Shown here in pieces: positions 35,015-47,261 of a stretch of DNA of 64,000 bases. The position numbers and the translations under genes were made by a program. The DNA lies in the NCBI GenBank assembly GCA_029817715.1, contig JARUPY010000434.1:2232001-2296000 (forward strand), written 5' to 3'. Numbering within the stretch: the first letter of the stretch is position 1; each line of letters opens with the position of its first letter. This DNA comes from Melastoma dodecandrum. Taxonomy: Eukaryota; Streptophyta; Magnoliopsida; Myrtales; Melastomataceae. The notes beneath the pieces are model-generated. The model ran no database searches. It saw only the letters and a program-made list of their open reading frames with translations, and was not told where the DNA came from.

Positions 35015-36600
35015 TTAAGGAGTAAAGTCGGAGGGAACATGGTCTGAAACAATATAATTCACAAAGTCGGCATACCAAGGGCACAACAAATCGGTCGTAG
35101 CAAACAATTGTTCATCAGGGAATGACTCATTAATTACCGTATAGTCATGCGATGAAGTCTCATTTTCTAACATTAATAAATGATCAGCAACTTGGTTCTC
35201 GGATCCCTTTCTGCCCCTAATTTCAAGGTCAAACTCTTGCAAAAGAAGAACCCACCTGATAAGTCGCGGTTTTGCCTCCTTCTTTGAGATTAAGTGCTTG
35301 ATGGCAGAATGGTCAGTGAACACAATAACTTTCGTACCGACAAGATAACTCCAAAATTTATCAAAGGCATAGACAATCGCAAGCAATTCTTTTTCTGTGA
35401 TAGTGTAATTTACCTGAGCATCATCAAGAGTTCGACTCGCATAGTAAATGACATGAAATACCTTATTCACTCGTTGTCCTAGAACGGCTCTAACTGCGTT
35501 ATCGCTTGCGTCACACATTAATTCAAATGGTAAATTCCAATCAGGTGCAATAACTATAGGGGCAGAAATCAACCTTTGTTTGAGCTTGTTGAAGGCACTA
35601 AGACAATCATCATCAAAAATAAAGGATCTATCCTTTTCTAAGAGATTGCAAAGTGGCTTGGAAATTTTGGAAAAATCCTTGTTAAATCTTCTGTAAAATC
35701 CTACGTGTCCAAGAAAACTCCGGATTGATTTGACTGATGTTGGTGGCGGCAACTTTTCGATCATTTCTATCTTTGCTCAATCCACTTCAATCCCCTTGTT
35801 TGATATCCTGTGTCCAAGAACAATACCCTCTCGAACCATAAAATTACATTTTTCCCAATTTAAAATAAGGTTTGTTTCTTCACAACGTTTCAGCACACGA
35901 GCTAAATTTGTCAAGCAATCATCAAAAGACATTCAAAAGATGGAAAAATCATCCATAAAAACTTCAGGGCACTGCTCAACCATATTAGTGAAAATAGCCA
36001 TCACGCATCTCTGAAATGTAGCTGGGGCAATACATAACCCAAAGGCATTCGACGAAAAGCAAAAGTACTATACGGGCATGTAAAAGTAGATTTTCTTGAT
36101 CTTCTGTGGCTATGGCAATTTGGTTTTATCCAGAATAACCATCTAAAAAATAATAAAATCCTTTACCCGCTAGACGATCCAACATTTGATCTATAAAAGG
36201 AAGTGGGAAGTGATCCTTTCTAGTGGCTTTATTCAACTTCCTATAATCCATGCAAACTCGCCAACCAGTCACCGTTCGCATGGGAATGAGCTCACTCTTT
36301 TCGTTGGAGACAACGGTCATCCCACCTTTCTTAGGTACACACTGCACAGGACTCACCCACAAACTGTCAGAAATCGGATATATTATACCTGCATCAAGCC
36401 ATTTGATGATTTCCTTCTTGACTATTTCCTTCATGTTTAGGTTGAGTCGTCGTTGATTCTCCACTGAAACCTTATGGTTTTCTTCCAACAGAATCTGGTG
36501 CATCCAAATTGATGGACTGATACCTCGAATATCAGCAATTGTCCACTCCAATGCTCGTTTATATTCCCTCAAGTCTCGAAGTAATTTTTCTTCCTATGTC
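35015..36600 (-). pseudogene. Athila reverse transcriptase and RNase H (broken)
   Basis: Starts with LEWTIADIRGISPSIWMHQI and VSPVQCVPKKGGMTVV, then GWRVCMDYRKLNKATRKDHF. A stop after FLDGYSG (36126) is followed by FRRMPFGLCIAPATFQRC and the catalytic FMDD (codons at 35948-35959). A TGA at 35933-35935 follows five codons later, where a Gly is usual. The remainder, open to 35015, carries [20 protein letters not shown] and RNase H motifs ([49 protein letters not shown]). Two stops break an otherwise well-kept enzyme. Confidence 0.9.
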
Positions 36601-37960
36601 ACTGTTCATGCCGATGAAATAATAATGGGTAGAGTTTCATTACTTCCAAGATATGCATACCTCAGGTGTTCAGGTAATGGTTTTAGCTCTAATTGGAGTG
36701 GTTCTTCAATCGATGGTTTCATCGAATTATGCGGCATCTCCAAAGCTTCAAAATGTGCTCCCCTTAACATTTGCATCCATTGATTTTATCACTTCTTGTA
36801 CTTCTTCATTGTCGGATGACATTGAATTCATTGCAATTTCAAGTGGATCATGATAGGGCATCTCGGTAGAGTACCTATTCAAAACATCAATCAAAAAGCA
36901 TTCATCAGGTTCACTCGGGTATTTCATCAATTTTAAAACATTAAAGGTTACCTCCTGATCATTAACTCGAATAGTCAATTCACCCTTTTGAATATCAATG
37001 AGGGCTCTACCTGTTGCCAAGAATGGCCTCCCTAAAATGATGGGAATATTCTTATCTTCCTCAAAATCCAAAACTACGAAATCCGCTGGGACGATAAGCT
37101 TATCCACCTTAACAAGCACATCTTCAACAATACCCCTAGGATATGTTATTGATCTATCAGCTACCTACAACGTCACAGACGTAGGTTTCACTTCCCCCAA
37201 ACCTAACTCATGGTATACAGATAAAGGCAAAAGATTGATACTCGCGCTAAGATCACACAAAGCCTTACCATGGAATTGTGAGCCGATAGTACAAGGGATA
37301 GTGAAACTACTTGGATCTTTTAGTTTATGAGGAAGTTTTTGTTGCAATATGGCACTGCATTCTTCCGTTAGTGCAACGGTTTCAAACTCACCTAACCTTC
37401 TTTTCTTCGATAGAATGTCCTTCATGAACTTGACGTAGCTCAGCATCTGCTCAAGAGCTTCTGCAAAAGGAATGTTAATACGGAGTTTCTTAAACATGTC
37501 GAGAAACTTACGGAATTGGGCTTCATCATGCTTCTTAGCTCTTTGAGGGAATGCAAGTGGTGGTCGTTCTAGCTTCCCCATGTTGAGTATTATCCAAGTG
37601 GGACGATGTGGTTGTTCAGTTGGGGGAAGGACACATCCTTCAAATGACAGGGTTGCGTCCTTCTGTGCTACTTCTTCCACAGAATGTTCAGAGACGCATC
37701 CTTCAGATCCAGAGGACACATCCTTCACGGTTATGTGAAAATTCAGAAATTCATGATCTCGTCCTTTGTTCAGCCTGGATGTGTTCGCCCCCTCATTGAT
37801 TGGTTCTTGTGGAAGATCACTGATCTCACTTGACTTTTTATTGTCACTCGACCGAATCTTTGGTGGTACTTCTTCAAGTGCCCGGCCGTTTCTCAAAGTT
37901 ACTGCTTTAACATATTCTCGTGGATTAACCTCAGTATCACTTGGCAACCCTCCTTGTTGA
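36601..37960 (-). pseudogene. Athila protease and gag-pol linker (broken)
   Basis: The linker (DTEVNPREYVKAVTLRNGRA, then AFPQRAKKHDEAQFRKFLDM) leads to the protease region: FTIPCTIGSQFHGKALCDL, SASINLLPLS, then PRGIVEDMLVKVDKLIVPAD and NIPIILGRPFLATGRALID. The active-site motif is CDLSAS where CDLGAS is usual. Stops near 37165 and 36748 separate it from RT. Degenerate copies of the palindromic motif (GGACACATCC) lie within the linker at 37629-37638 and 37714-37723. Confidence 0.82.
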
Positions 37961-39235
37961 CCGTGTTCAAGGCTTGAGCGTGCTGACTGACTTGATTCTC
38001 CAAGTTCCTGATTGATGCTGTTTGATTTTTTATTATGGCATCTTGATTCGCCATGTACTTCATCATCAAATCCTCAAAATTCATCTTCTGTTTTGTTCTG
38101 GGGCTTTGGGTTACTGAAACCCCGGAGGTTGTGTTGCTAGATGATCCACTGTTTGTCGCTTTTTCCAAGAAAAGTTAGGATGGTTCCTCCAGCCTGGATT
38201 ATACGTGTTGGAATAGGGATTATTCCTTTCATTTCCTATAAAATTGACCTCCTCCATGCTAGCAGAACATTGATCTGTTATATGTCCACCACCGCAAATA
38301 TCACATCCTCTAGTTGTACTTTGGATGGACTGTACATTCACCGACTCAAACTTCTTGGCCAACGCCGATATCTGTGTTTGAATAGACGTGAGTGCATCGA
38401 GTTCATAAACACCTGAAATTTTTTTACCATTTATTCGGTCAATTGATTGACTCGGTACACAAGTCCTCCTCATAATTTCCAGAAGCTCTCTTCCTTCCAC
38501 ATATGATTTTCGTAGGAATGATCCGTTCGACGCTAAGTTGAGGTCCTTGCGCGATGATTCCGGCAACCCATTGTAAAAAGCTTCCAATTGTCGCCATCCC
38601 GGTAAATCATGGTACGGGCATTGAATTAATAAATTTTTGAAGCGCTCCCAAGCCTCCATGAAAGTTTGTGTCTCATGTTGCTTGAATGTGCTGATTTCAT
38701 TCCTCATCTAGGATATCTTGGATTGCTGGAAATATTGGTATAAGAATGCTTCTTCCATCTGTTCCCAGGTACTAATTGATCCCGCCGGTAACGAGTTCAG
38801 CCAACTCCATGCTCTATCCTTCAAGGAGAAGGGAAATAACTTCAATCGAACTGCATCCCGTGGCACTCCGTTTTGCCTGAAATTATCGCAGATGCTTAAG
38901 AACTTGCTCAAATGCTCATGTGGATCCTCGATCGGTGATCCACGAAACATCACTGAATTCCGAGTCATCTGAATAATTGTTGTCTTTATCTCAAAGTCCC
39001 GAGCTTGAATCGCAGGCGCAACGATACAGAACCGGTTAATGTGAGGCTTTGCTGAAGTGAATTCCACCATCGGCCTGTTATCAATGTTCCGCTGACTCTC
39101 GTTCTGTTGAGTTGGAATTAGGTTTCCGTCCATGTTGCTTTGTTGTGCACTAGCTTTCTCACAAACCAGTCTATGGAAAGTCCTTTCGATTTCAGGAACA
39201 AAAGGAAGAATTTCTGTACTTCGAGTTCGTCGCAT
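37899..39235 (-). pseudogene. Athila gag (two stops)
   Basis: First part 39235-38708: MRRTRSTEILPFVPEIERTF, VMFRGSPIEDPHEHLSKFLS, LKLFPFSLKDRAWSWLNSLP. A TAG at 38708-38710 then interrupts, with MRNEISTFKQHETQTFMEAW directly after. The second part carries the zinc knuckle CDICGGGHITDQC (about 38267-38305) and ends at a TAA (CAA to TAA type, 38111-38113). A third piece (MNFEDLMMKYMANQDAIIKN, IRNLENQVSQHAQALN) leads into the linker after a frameshift. The structure is complete compared with the outer copy. Confidence 0.88.
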
Positions 39236-39336
39236 ACACCTAATATTAAAATATCAAAAGAACAGAGTAAAAAAAATAAAACAAATTGAACGTCAAATAG
39301 ATATACGTGATGACAGTAGAAAAAAATTTCTCAAAA

Positions 39337-39359
39337 TTGATTCCCCCGCAACGGCGCCA
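39337..39359 (-). other. Primer-binding site, tRNA-Asp type
   Basis: On the - strand TGGCGCCGTTGCGGGGG lies five bases inside the 5' LTR end. It differs at one position from the complement of the plant tRNA-Asp(GTC) 3' end (…CCCCGGCAACGGCGCCA), the usual Athila primer. Confidence 0.85.
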
Positions 39360-39364
39360 AAATT

Positions 39365-40809
39365 TGAACACGCTTGTCGAAGGCGGCAAATTAAATACTC
39401 TAACAAACCTAACTAACTTGCAGATATGGTAAGTAGATGTCGTTTCCACGGAGAATCAACAGAGAAAAATTCCTAACGGTTGAACGTTTAACGATATCGA
39501 GGTCAAGTCGAACAAGATGGAATGAGAGTAAAACAGAAAATAGAATGCAAATAAACGATAATTCAATCAAATAGTAAAAGCTTAGGACTATCAACTTCTC
39601 CTAACGAATTATCTAACTCGTTCATTCCTTTCTCCAATTATCAAATTCTCAAGTTACTAACCTAGGGTTCGATTATCTCCTTATCTCCTGAGTGCTCTAA
39701 GAGCGTATTCCCTGTATCGAGCAAATCACTCTATTCCGAGGCAATTAACTAGTGGGAACCCATTATGCAACAACTCTAAGTGGCTACCTAAAGCGATCCG
39801 GTATACTCCTATCCTTCTCGCGAATTAGCTCCATTTTTCAACGTGACGCTAACTTAGGCTATTCAATCAACGGCTTAACCTAAACAACTTTTCCAAGCCC
39901 AAATAGGTTTCCAGACCAAATTAATTGGTGATCAGTCAATTAATTGCATTAAGATCAAGATACGAATAAGTAACAACACAAATTCGAATAACACGGAGAA
40001 AATGAATTCACTCGTTAAATAAAGTCGTTAAGTTCCATTGAAGTCCTAGAAAACGGAATTAGTTCATAACGTAAACGAAATTCAACCCAAGTTCAAAAGA
40101 AAATGATAACGACATAGCAATCAAGGGGCAAGAAAAGAGATACGCCCTCTTGATCTTCCGATCCGAGAAGTAGTAGCCTTCAACCCTAGCCGTCACCTCC
40201 TTCTCCGTTCCCGAGTCGATTGTCTCCTCCCTCTTCCTTCAAGAAAAAGACTCCCTAGGTTTGCCTGTAAAAACAGAATATGTAGTTCCCCTCTAAAAAG
40301 ATTTCCTAAGATTCTCCAAATCTAAATAAGATTTCTAGGGAGAATAAAATAAAATAACCTAAAAGTACCAAATAAGTGACTAGTTCATCCTCTATTTCTT
40401 CATAATGCAGTCTTAGGAAGACTTGAAGAACTCCTCAAGCAATTTGAACATAGTTTCGCAGGGTGCGTCCCTTCACTCCACAGAACTCCCAAGGACTTGT
40501 CCCTGAGAACAGAGGGACGCGTCCTTCTACTCTCTGTCCAATTTTCGCTCATCTTCACTTTACTTCATCCAAGCTTCAAGATCTCCTTCATTTTCCTGCA
40601 TTAAAACACGACAAACCAAGAGACATCAACAAGATAAACTATTCAAATCAAAATAAATTCAAAAACTAAGAAAATAGCAAAGATCGACTTAAAATAGAAC
40701 TAAACTAAAAATCACTCAAATCCTACCAAATTCCTATGAATACTCGTACGACTAACCACATAAAGCATCATTAGGGATACGAAATAACCCTACTTTTATG
40801 GAGTTATCA
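39365..40809 (-). repeat. 5' LTR of the nested Athila
   Basis: 1445 bp. - strand start TGATAACTC, end GCGTGTTCA. Very similar to 29776-31235. It has one exact GGACGCGTCC (40515-40524) and a decayed one, GGACTTGTCC (40493-40502). Confidence 0.9.
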
Positions 40810-41760
40810 AGTAGGAAGCCACACCATGGATGTCGAAGTTTACACACCGTGAACCCTTGGAATGCCACATAATCCAGTGAAGCTGTCAATTGAAAAGCCA
40901 CCGCAGTTAAAGCTAAAGTCGTTACTTGGACACTTGAGATATTCATATCTTGGAAGTGCTAAAACTTTACCCGTTATTATTTCTTCGACACTAACAATTG
41001 TGCAGGAAGAATTGGGGTGCTAAGGGAACACAAGCAAGCCTTGGGATGAATAATTGTCAACATTCGAGAAATAATCTTATAGAAAATCATCAAATGGACT
41101 GATGAAGCACTCAGGAAGTACAGTATCAAGACATGAGAGCCAAGACAAGTGAACAAGTCAAAGTCTCTAATGAATAAATCAACCAAATCTTAGAGAAAAC
41201 AGTTTGCCCAACGAGAAAAGATTGGTAAGCAAAGTTGGGTGATGCAGTGTGGGCATGTGTAATACCATATAAAAATTCAATAGGAATGTCGCCATATAGG
41301 CTGTTGTTTGATAAGGAATGTCACTTTCCTGCAAAACTTAAGCACAAGGCGTACTGGGCTTTGAAAAAATTGAACTTTAATTTAGAGACAGCCGGTGAAA
41401 GACGGCTCCTTCAATTGAGCAAACTTGAGGAATTTTATTTGCAAGCATATGAAAGTGCACGAATGTATAAGGATAGGACAAAGAAATGACATGATGGCAT
41501 GATCCTTCCTTGGCAGTTCGAGCAAGGTTAATCGATTTTGTTATTCGACTCCCGACTCAAATTACTCTCTGGGAAGTTAAAATCGCGATGGTCGAGGCCA
41601 TTTCGAGTTGTTGAGGTATCACATGGTTCGATTGAGGTATTATAAGAGAGTTTGAGGAGAATTTTCAAAGTGAATAGGGAACGATTAAAGCATTATCGAA
41701 GAAGCTTCGAGAGGTAGCCTTGATTTATCTGAAGGAGGAGTAAAGAAACAAGAAAGTCAA
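40810..41760 (+). pseudogene. Outer Athila pol remnant (RT start fused to integrase end)
   Basis: First HLRYSYLGSAKTLPVIISS and VLREHKQALG, matching the region just before RT in the nested Athila. After about 41090 it jumps to the middle of integrase ([23 protein letters not shown]). It then follows integrase to its end ([57 protein letters not shown]). RT core, RNase H and the integrase catalytic core are therefore deleted. Several stops are present. Confidence 0.85.
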
Positions 41761-41829
41761 ATCGATAACTATAAATCAAGCACTTCTAAGAAGGCTACCA
41801 GAGTCTATTTTTTGTTTATTTTACTATTC

Positions 41830-42048
41830 TTCTTTTTTTTGTTGGTTTTATATTGGAGAGGTCGACGTGTGCTTAAATTTTGGAGGACGCAGCCTTGACG
41901 AAGGTAGGAAGCATAGATTGATGAAGGACGCCACCATTTTTTTTTGTTGGTTTTGTATTGGAGAGGTTGACGTGTGCTTGAATTTTGGAGAACGCAACCT
42001 TGACGAAGGTAGGAAGCATAGATTGACGAAGGACGCAACCTTGCCATA
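41830..42048 (+). repeat. Tandem duplication of about 107 bp
   Basis: Two copies of TTTTTTGTTGGTTTT(A/G)TATTGG with GAGAGGT(C/T)GACGTGTGCTT and GACGAAGGTAGGAAGCATAG follow each other in the outer Athila spacer after integrase. They contain GGACGC motif relics. Confidence 0.8.
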
Positions 42049-42172
42049 TCAGCTCATCATATAACCGTGGAGGACGTGTACTCCAACTCCAAGATTAATA
42101 TGATGTGCATTCCAATATCCCATCGTGGGGAAAATTCCATCAAATTGAGGAGCAAGTTTCAAGTGAAGGTAT

Positions 42173-43618
42173 TGTTGAGACAATGGCCACACTAAGAGGG
42201 GGTGAATTAGTGTCTTTCGTTCATATTGATTTTTCTGGATAACAAAAACACTTTTTCTGATTTGTCAAAGCGATCGTGTATATTGTACGAAATCGTACTC
42301 AAACGTACTTCTGAAACAGGTAGTCTTGATAACAGAAGGTTAGTAATACAGAATAAACAACACGATAAATTAAATTATGGTTTAGCCAACTCGACCTATT
42401 TCTACAAAGGCACGTATAAAAATGGCATTATTAGAAAATGGCATGTATAAAACTGGGTAATTTCTATTATTAGAAAATGGCATGTATAAAAAGTTCTATA
42501 TAGAGGTATAGCTTCTCATATACAAAGGCACGGTTTTTCCCGTGCTGAGACACATTTAACCCCCTTTGCTAAGGATAGAATTTCCCGACGGCGGCTCCAC
42601 AACTTGCACGATCTCCTGAGACAGCGACTATATTGCGAGCCCCACGCGAGTAGCTAGTGAATCTGCAAGTAGACGGCGACCCTTGTCCAAGGTTGGAGTT
42701 GCTCGATGGCAGTTTCCATAACCTACACGATCTCATCGAGATAGCGATAATGTTTCTCGATGGCAGGCTCCACAACCTAGCGAGCCCCATACGAGCGAGC
42801 TCCCCCTGTTTCGGCTCACATGCAGGAGTTTACCATGACTAACTACACGGCGACCCCCAAGGTAAACCTGCAAACAAGTAATCTGTAGGCATAAAAATAA
42901 ATTTTGACAGTACGTTTACCCTTTTTTTCAGCCCAATGTTCTCCTCTATTTTTGTCTTACACTAAAGCTTTTTTTTCTTACAGCACACTAGTATTTACAG
43001 GCTTATAGGGGAATGATAAGAATGCAACATATTATTTTAAATATTAAAAACTTAAGTCAAATCAACTAATTGATTTAATTATGAATCAAAGATATAAACA
43101 ATCGTATGATTAGATTCTTTTGTTGGAAATTATTTTAAACGTATTCCAAAGTTATTAGGATATTTTCCAAACCATTCCCGAATCAATTTCATTTTTTTAA
43201 ATTGATTTTTTATTATTTAAAAATATCTCCTTTCATTTTGTAAAATCAAATCAATCTGGCGCTTAATTTTCAATCAATCAAAATTGATTAATGTAAGGAT
43301 GATAAGCCTTTGTAGAAGTAGAAATCCATTTCCAAATTAGTTTTGAATAAATTACATATAGTATATTAATTGATTTGCAACAAAAATCATTTTGTTAAAT
43401 TACTTTCATTCATTGTACGTAGGCATAATCTTATGGTATTATATATTGTGATATTTGAAAATTAGAATATTAAAATAACATTAGCCAAAATAATTTGCCT
43501 TAAATTTTATGTAAGTATTTGCTTCCCTCGTTCACTCAATAGAAGTGAGCTAATACATGATTTAAAAATCAAAACCATATCAATAATGTCCCGCTTTTTG
43601 ATTAAGACAAAATCGTCA
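42173..43618 (-). repeat. 3' LTR of the Copia element
   Basis: On the - strand it starts TGACGATTTTGTC and ends near ...GTCTCAACA, next to CTAATTCACCCCCTCTTAG. It includes an imperfect duplication of about 118 bp (42570-42790) with CGATGGCAG..TCCA.AACCT landmarks. It pairs with 47262-48648. Confidence 0.65.
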
Positions 43619-44383
43619 TTAAAATAGGGGAAATTTATTTTTGTATTACTCCCCCTCAGTTTAAGCATTAGATAATTCAAAGGATTTAATCCTTATACTT
43701 TTGAGTATTGCTAAATCTTTAAAATAGAAATACAAGTTTCTGTATTTTTGCCGAATAGATACAAAATTATATTTTGTATTCCCAATAGAATTTGTGTCTA
43801 TCTTCTACATACCAAACATAATTTTCCTGTATACCCAACAATGCTAAAATTTATTTTCTGAATTCTTCTCCCCCTTTTTGTCGTATCAAAAGGCATATTG
43901 TATTATTGAAATGATTCGTTGTTTATCTTAACAAAATAAGTTGTCTTCTCCAGTTTATAATCAAAACCATAAAATATTGGTTGAACATTATGTAGCCAAT
44001 GATGGCATAGTGCTAAGTGAAAATGATGTTTTCAAATAAAGTAATACTTCTATTGTATGAATATTTAAAAGGGATGATATATTCCCAAATAAATTGCTCT
44101 TATCCAAGGGTTTTGTAAATATATCAGCGAGTTGATTCTCTTTATTAACATAGTCAACAATGATATAACCACTTTGAATGTTGTCGCGAATAAAGTGATG
44201 TCAAATCTCAATGTGCTTTGATCATGAATGGCACGTTAATTGTGCTAATGTTATCGCACTTAATTGGAATACTTTTAAGTTTAAATTCATATTCTTCAAG
44301 TTGTTGTCACATTCAAAGATGTTGTGCATAGCAGATTGCTGCTGCAATGTATTCAGCTTTTGCTGTTGATAGTACAACATAAT
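43619..44383 (-). other. Copia 3' region with purine-rich tracts
   Basis: AT-rich decayed end of Copia pol and non-coding DNA. On the - strand it has the tracts GACAAAAAGGGGGAGAAG (43865-43882) and CTGAGGGGGAGTAATA (43645-43660), of which one may be the polypurine tract. The block around 44090-44380 still shows decayed RNase H-type sequence. Confidence 0.5.
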
Positions 44384-44790
44384 TTATTTCTTCGAGAACC
44401 ATGATATCATCATGTTTTCCATAAGTTGACATATTCCAGAAGTACTCTTCCAATGTGTTTTACAGCCAGCGAAGTTTGAATCATAATATCTAATGAGATC
44501 AAACGAAGAGCCTTTATGATACCATAATCCCAAGTTTATTGATCCATAAAGATATCTGAAAATTCTTTTAACTGCTGTCATGTGAGATTCTTTTGGTAAA
44601 GATTGAAATCTTACACACATAAACACACTGTACGTCCGGTTTGGAAGCTGTAAGATGCAATAGTGTTCCAATCATGCTTCTATAAATTTTTAGATATACG
44701 TCTTCGCCTAAACCATCTTTATCTACCTTACTATTAACAATTATAAAGTAGATAAAGACTTTTCTTGTTACTATTAACAATTATTAACAA
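44384..44790 (-). pseudogene. Copia RNase H region (broken)
   Basis: Reads YRSMIGTLLHLTASKPD, then AVKRIFRYLYGSINLGLWYH and SNFAGCKTHWKSTSGICQ, the standard end of Copia pol. Split by stops and frameshifts. Confidence 0.85.
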
Positions 44791-44829
44791 ATTTTGTTAA
44801 TAATTGTTGCGTATACTTTTCTTGAAAAA

Positions 44830-45440
44830 TAAAGGTACCTTCAGCATTTTGATGAATTTGTAAGCCACGGAAGAAAGTAAGTTCTCCCATCATACTCATC
44901 ACAAATTCATTTGTCATGAGTTGAGAAAATTCTTTATACAACTCTTGATTTGTTGAGTCAAAGATGAGGATATTTACATAGATTTAGACATCTAGTAGAT
45001 CTTTATTTTTCTTTATGAGGAATAAAATAGTGTTTTCCTTTCCTCTATTATAGCCTTTCTCTATGAGAAAAGAACTTAAGAGTTTAAATACGTGGTTTCG
45101 AAACTTATGATCCTCAAATCCTAGAGGTTATTCTACATAAATCTCTTCCTTAGTATCACCGTTAAGGAAAGCATTTTTCACATCCATCTGGATCAACTTA
45201 AAGTTATTGTAACAAGCATAAACTAACAAAAATTGTATCACTTCAAGAAGTGCTACAAGAACAAATGTTTTGTCATAATCAATACCTTTTTCATGGGAAT
45301 ATCCCTTTGCAACAAGTCAAGCCTTGTTTACATAACCCGACTCGTCAAGTATATTTCGAAATATCCATTTTGTTACAACTACTGAGCGATCATCTGGTCA
45401 TGGTACTAGTGTCCACACTTTATTTCATTCAAATTGATTA
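44830..45440 (-). pseudogene. Copia reverse transcriptase (broken)
   Basis: VWTLVPxPDDRSVV.TKWIFRN, then GIDYDKTFVLVALLEVIQFL and LIQMDVKNAFLNGDTKEEIY are clear RVT_2-type signatures. The catalytic YVDD box reads YVNI (about 44963-44983, - strand), so both aspartates are lost. Stops occur before and after. Confidence 0.85.
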
Positions 45441-46590
45441 AGTTCTTCTTGCATCGCAAGGATCCAGTTTGAATCATTTAAATCTTCATCAATACCTTTT
45501 AGTTCTTTTTGAGAAAGATCTGCATAATGTTCACAAAAGTGACTTGTAGAATGTCGAGTTTGTATTCCTTTGGAAATGTCCCCTATCATCTTATCAATAG
45601 GAAGACATTTTTTATATAAGGATGGTACTTTATATTGAAGAATGTGCTCTAAAGAGTGACTTTCCTCTGTATTGTTAATAGTTTGTCGAGTTTCCTCAAT
45701 GTTTGAAACTTCTTTGTGATGTTCTTCGTAATCTGTAGAAGAAATATCTTTTTATATAATATAGAAACTCCATCTCATGTTGTTACCTTAATAATTTCAC
45801 ATGAATCATTAACTCGAACGTTGATCGTTTCTTCCACAATAAAAGTTCTCATATTGAAAACTCTGTAGACTTTGCTTGTCATGGAATATCCTAAGAAAAT
45901 TTCTTCATCTGGTCTAGCATCATATTTTCTTATATTATCCTTTGTATGTCTCAAAATAAAACATTTCCTTCCGAATGAATGGAAGTATGAAATGTTTGGT
46001 TTTCTTCCTGTATATAGTTCATAGGGAGTTTTGTCGAGTTTAGTCCTAATAAGGACTCGATTTGATACATAGCAAAGTATTGTTTGCTACTTATGCCCAT
46101 ATATTATGTGGAATTTTACTTTCGTATAGCATAGTTCTTGCCATATCTTGTAAAGTTATGTTCTTTCTATCTACTACTCCATTTTGTTGAGAAGTATATA
46201 GAGCGGAAAAATTGTTTGTTATACCACATTGTTCACATAAGGCAGCAAAATTACAATTTTCGAATTATGTTTCATGATTTATTCTCAAACTCCGAAGATA
46301 ATGACCACTCTCAATTCGAAGTTATTTTATGAGATTTTCAAAAAACTTCAAATGCTTCATTCTAATGAGCTAGAAATCTAACCTATGTGAACCTGGAATA
46401 GTTGTCAACTACTACAACCCCATCTCACTTTCTCCTATACTTTGGGTTCTTGCAGGACCAAACAAGTCCATGTGTAGTAGATCCAAAGTCCTAATGATTG
46501 AAACTTCACCTTTCGACTTGAATGAAGTTTTTGTTTGCTTTTCAAGTGAGCATGTTTCGCAAAAGCTCTCTTGTTCAAATTTGATATTTC
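45441..46590 (-). pseudogene. Copia integrase (broken)
   Basis: Begins CETCSLEKQTKTSFKSKG and LDLLHMDLFGPARTQSIG with the first catalytic Asp. It continues in other frames with YSRFT.VRFLAH.NEAFEVF and a decayed C-terminal half. Many stops and at least two frameshifts. Confidence 0.75.
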
Positions 46591-46599
46591 GAAGTCCTC

Positions 46600-47118
46600 T
46601 TACCAAATTCTTACTAGCTTAGACAATAGTTGATAGTTAGTATATCCCAACCATCTATGCCATAAGGAACTTTCGTTCTTTACAGATAAAAGACATTTTT
46701 CTGTAAAAGAAAAATTCTCCTGAGATAAAGTAGATATGTTCTTTCTACGTTTTCCCATAAAACATATTTTATTGTTAATCTTTTCAGAACAATAATTCTG
46801 ATCAAAGGGGATTATATATTCCTTATCACAAAATTGGCTAATACTTAGCAAAGTATGTTTTAGTTTTGTAATAAGCACAACATTATCAATGATCATGGTG
46901 TCAGAACTTCCAACAATTTCAACTCCAATAATACTACCTTTATTATCGTCATCAAAGGTAACAAGACTCCCATATTGTTGAGTTGGACTTGAGAACTTGG
47001 TGGGATCACTGGTCATGTGTCTTAAACAACTAATGTCCAAGTACCAGTCATTTCTCTTCATTTCTATTTTCATCCAAATATGACTATCTATGTCATATTT
47101 AGATTCATATCGAGTCAT
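46600..47118 (-). pseudogene. Copia protease end and GAG-pre-integrase
   Basis: A 172-codon open stretch reads WYLDISCLRHMTSDPTKF where protease normally has WYLDSGCSRHMTG; the catalytic Asp stays but its Ser/Gly neighbours are changed. It is followed by GAG-pre-integrase (SISQFCDKEYIIPFDQNYC, LWHRWLGYTNYQLLSKLV). The longest surviving frame of this element. Confidence 0.82.
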
Positions 47119-47261
47119 GAAATAAACATTTGCTTGTTCAATTTCATTATCCGATTATTCACTATCAGTCCAAGAGGCAATCATGCCTCTCTTATTTTTC
47201 TAAGATGTAGATGCTTTCTCCTTTGAGAAAACGCATTCATTTTTGTGATGTACGAGTCTCT

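Larger units (their letters stand above)
29776..40809 (-). mobile_element. Younger Athila element nested in the outer Athila
   Basis: 11.0 kb with both LTRs (29776-31235 and 39365-40809), a tRNA-Asp-type primer site, gag, protease, RT/RNase H, integrase, a 3' ORF, 1 kb of non-coding DNA and a polypurine tract, in standard Athila order on the - strand. The LTRs are visibly very similar, so it is the youngest element here. Its insertion splits the outer Athila pol region: the outer sequence ends QEAINW at 29775 and resumes at 40810. The flanking five bases are GGTTG and AGTAG (3 of 5 match). All genes carry at least one stop, frameshift or deletion. Confidence 0.9.

Noticed and set aside
29771..40814. 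Perfect target duplication for the nested Athila
   Set aside because: The flanking five bases are GGTTG and AGTAG, only 3 of 5 identical. The nesting is supported by gag/pol continuity instead.
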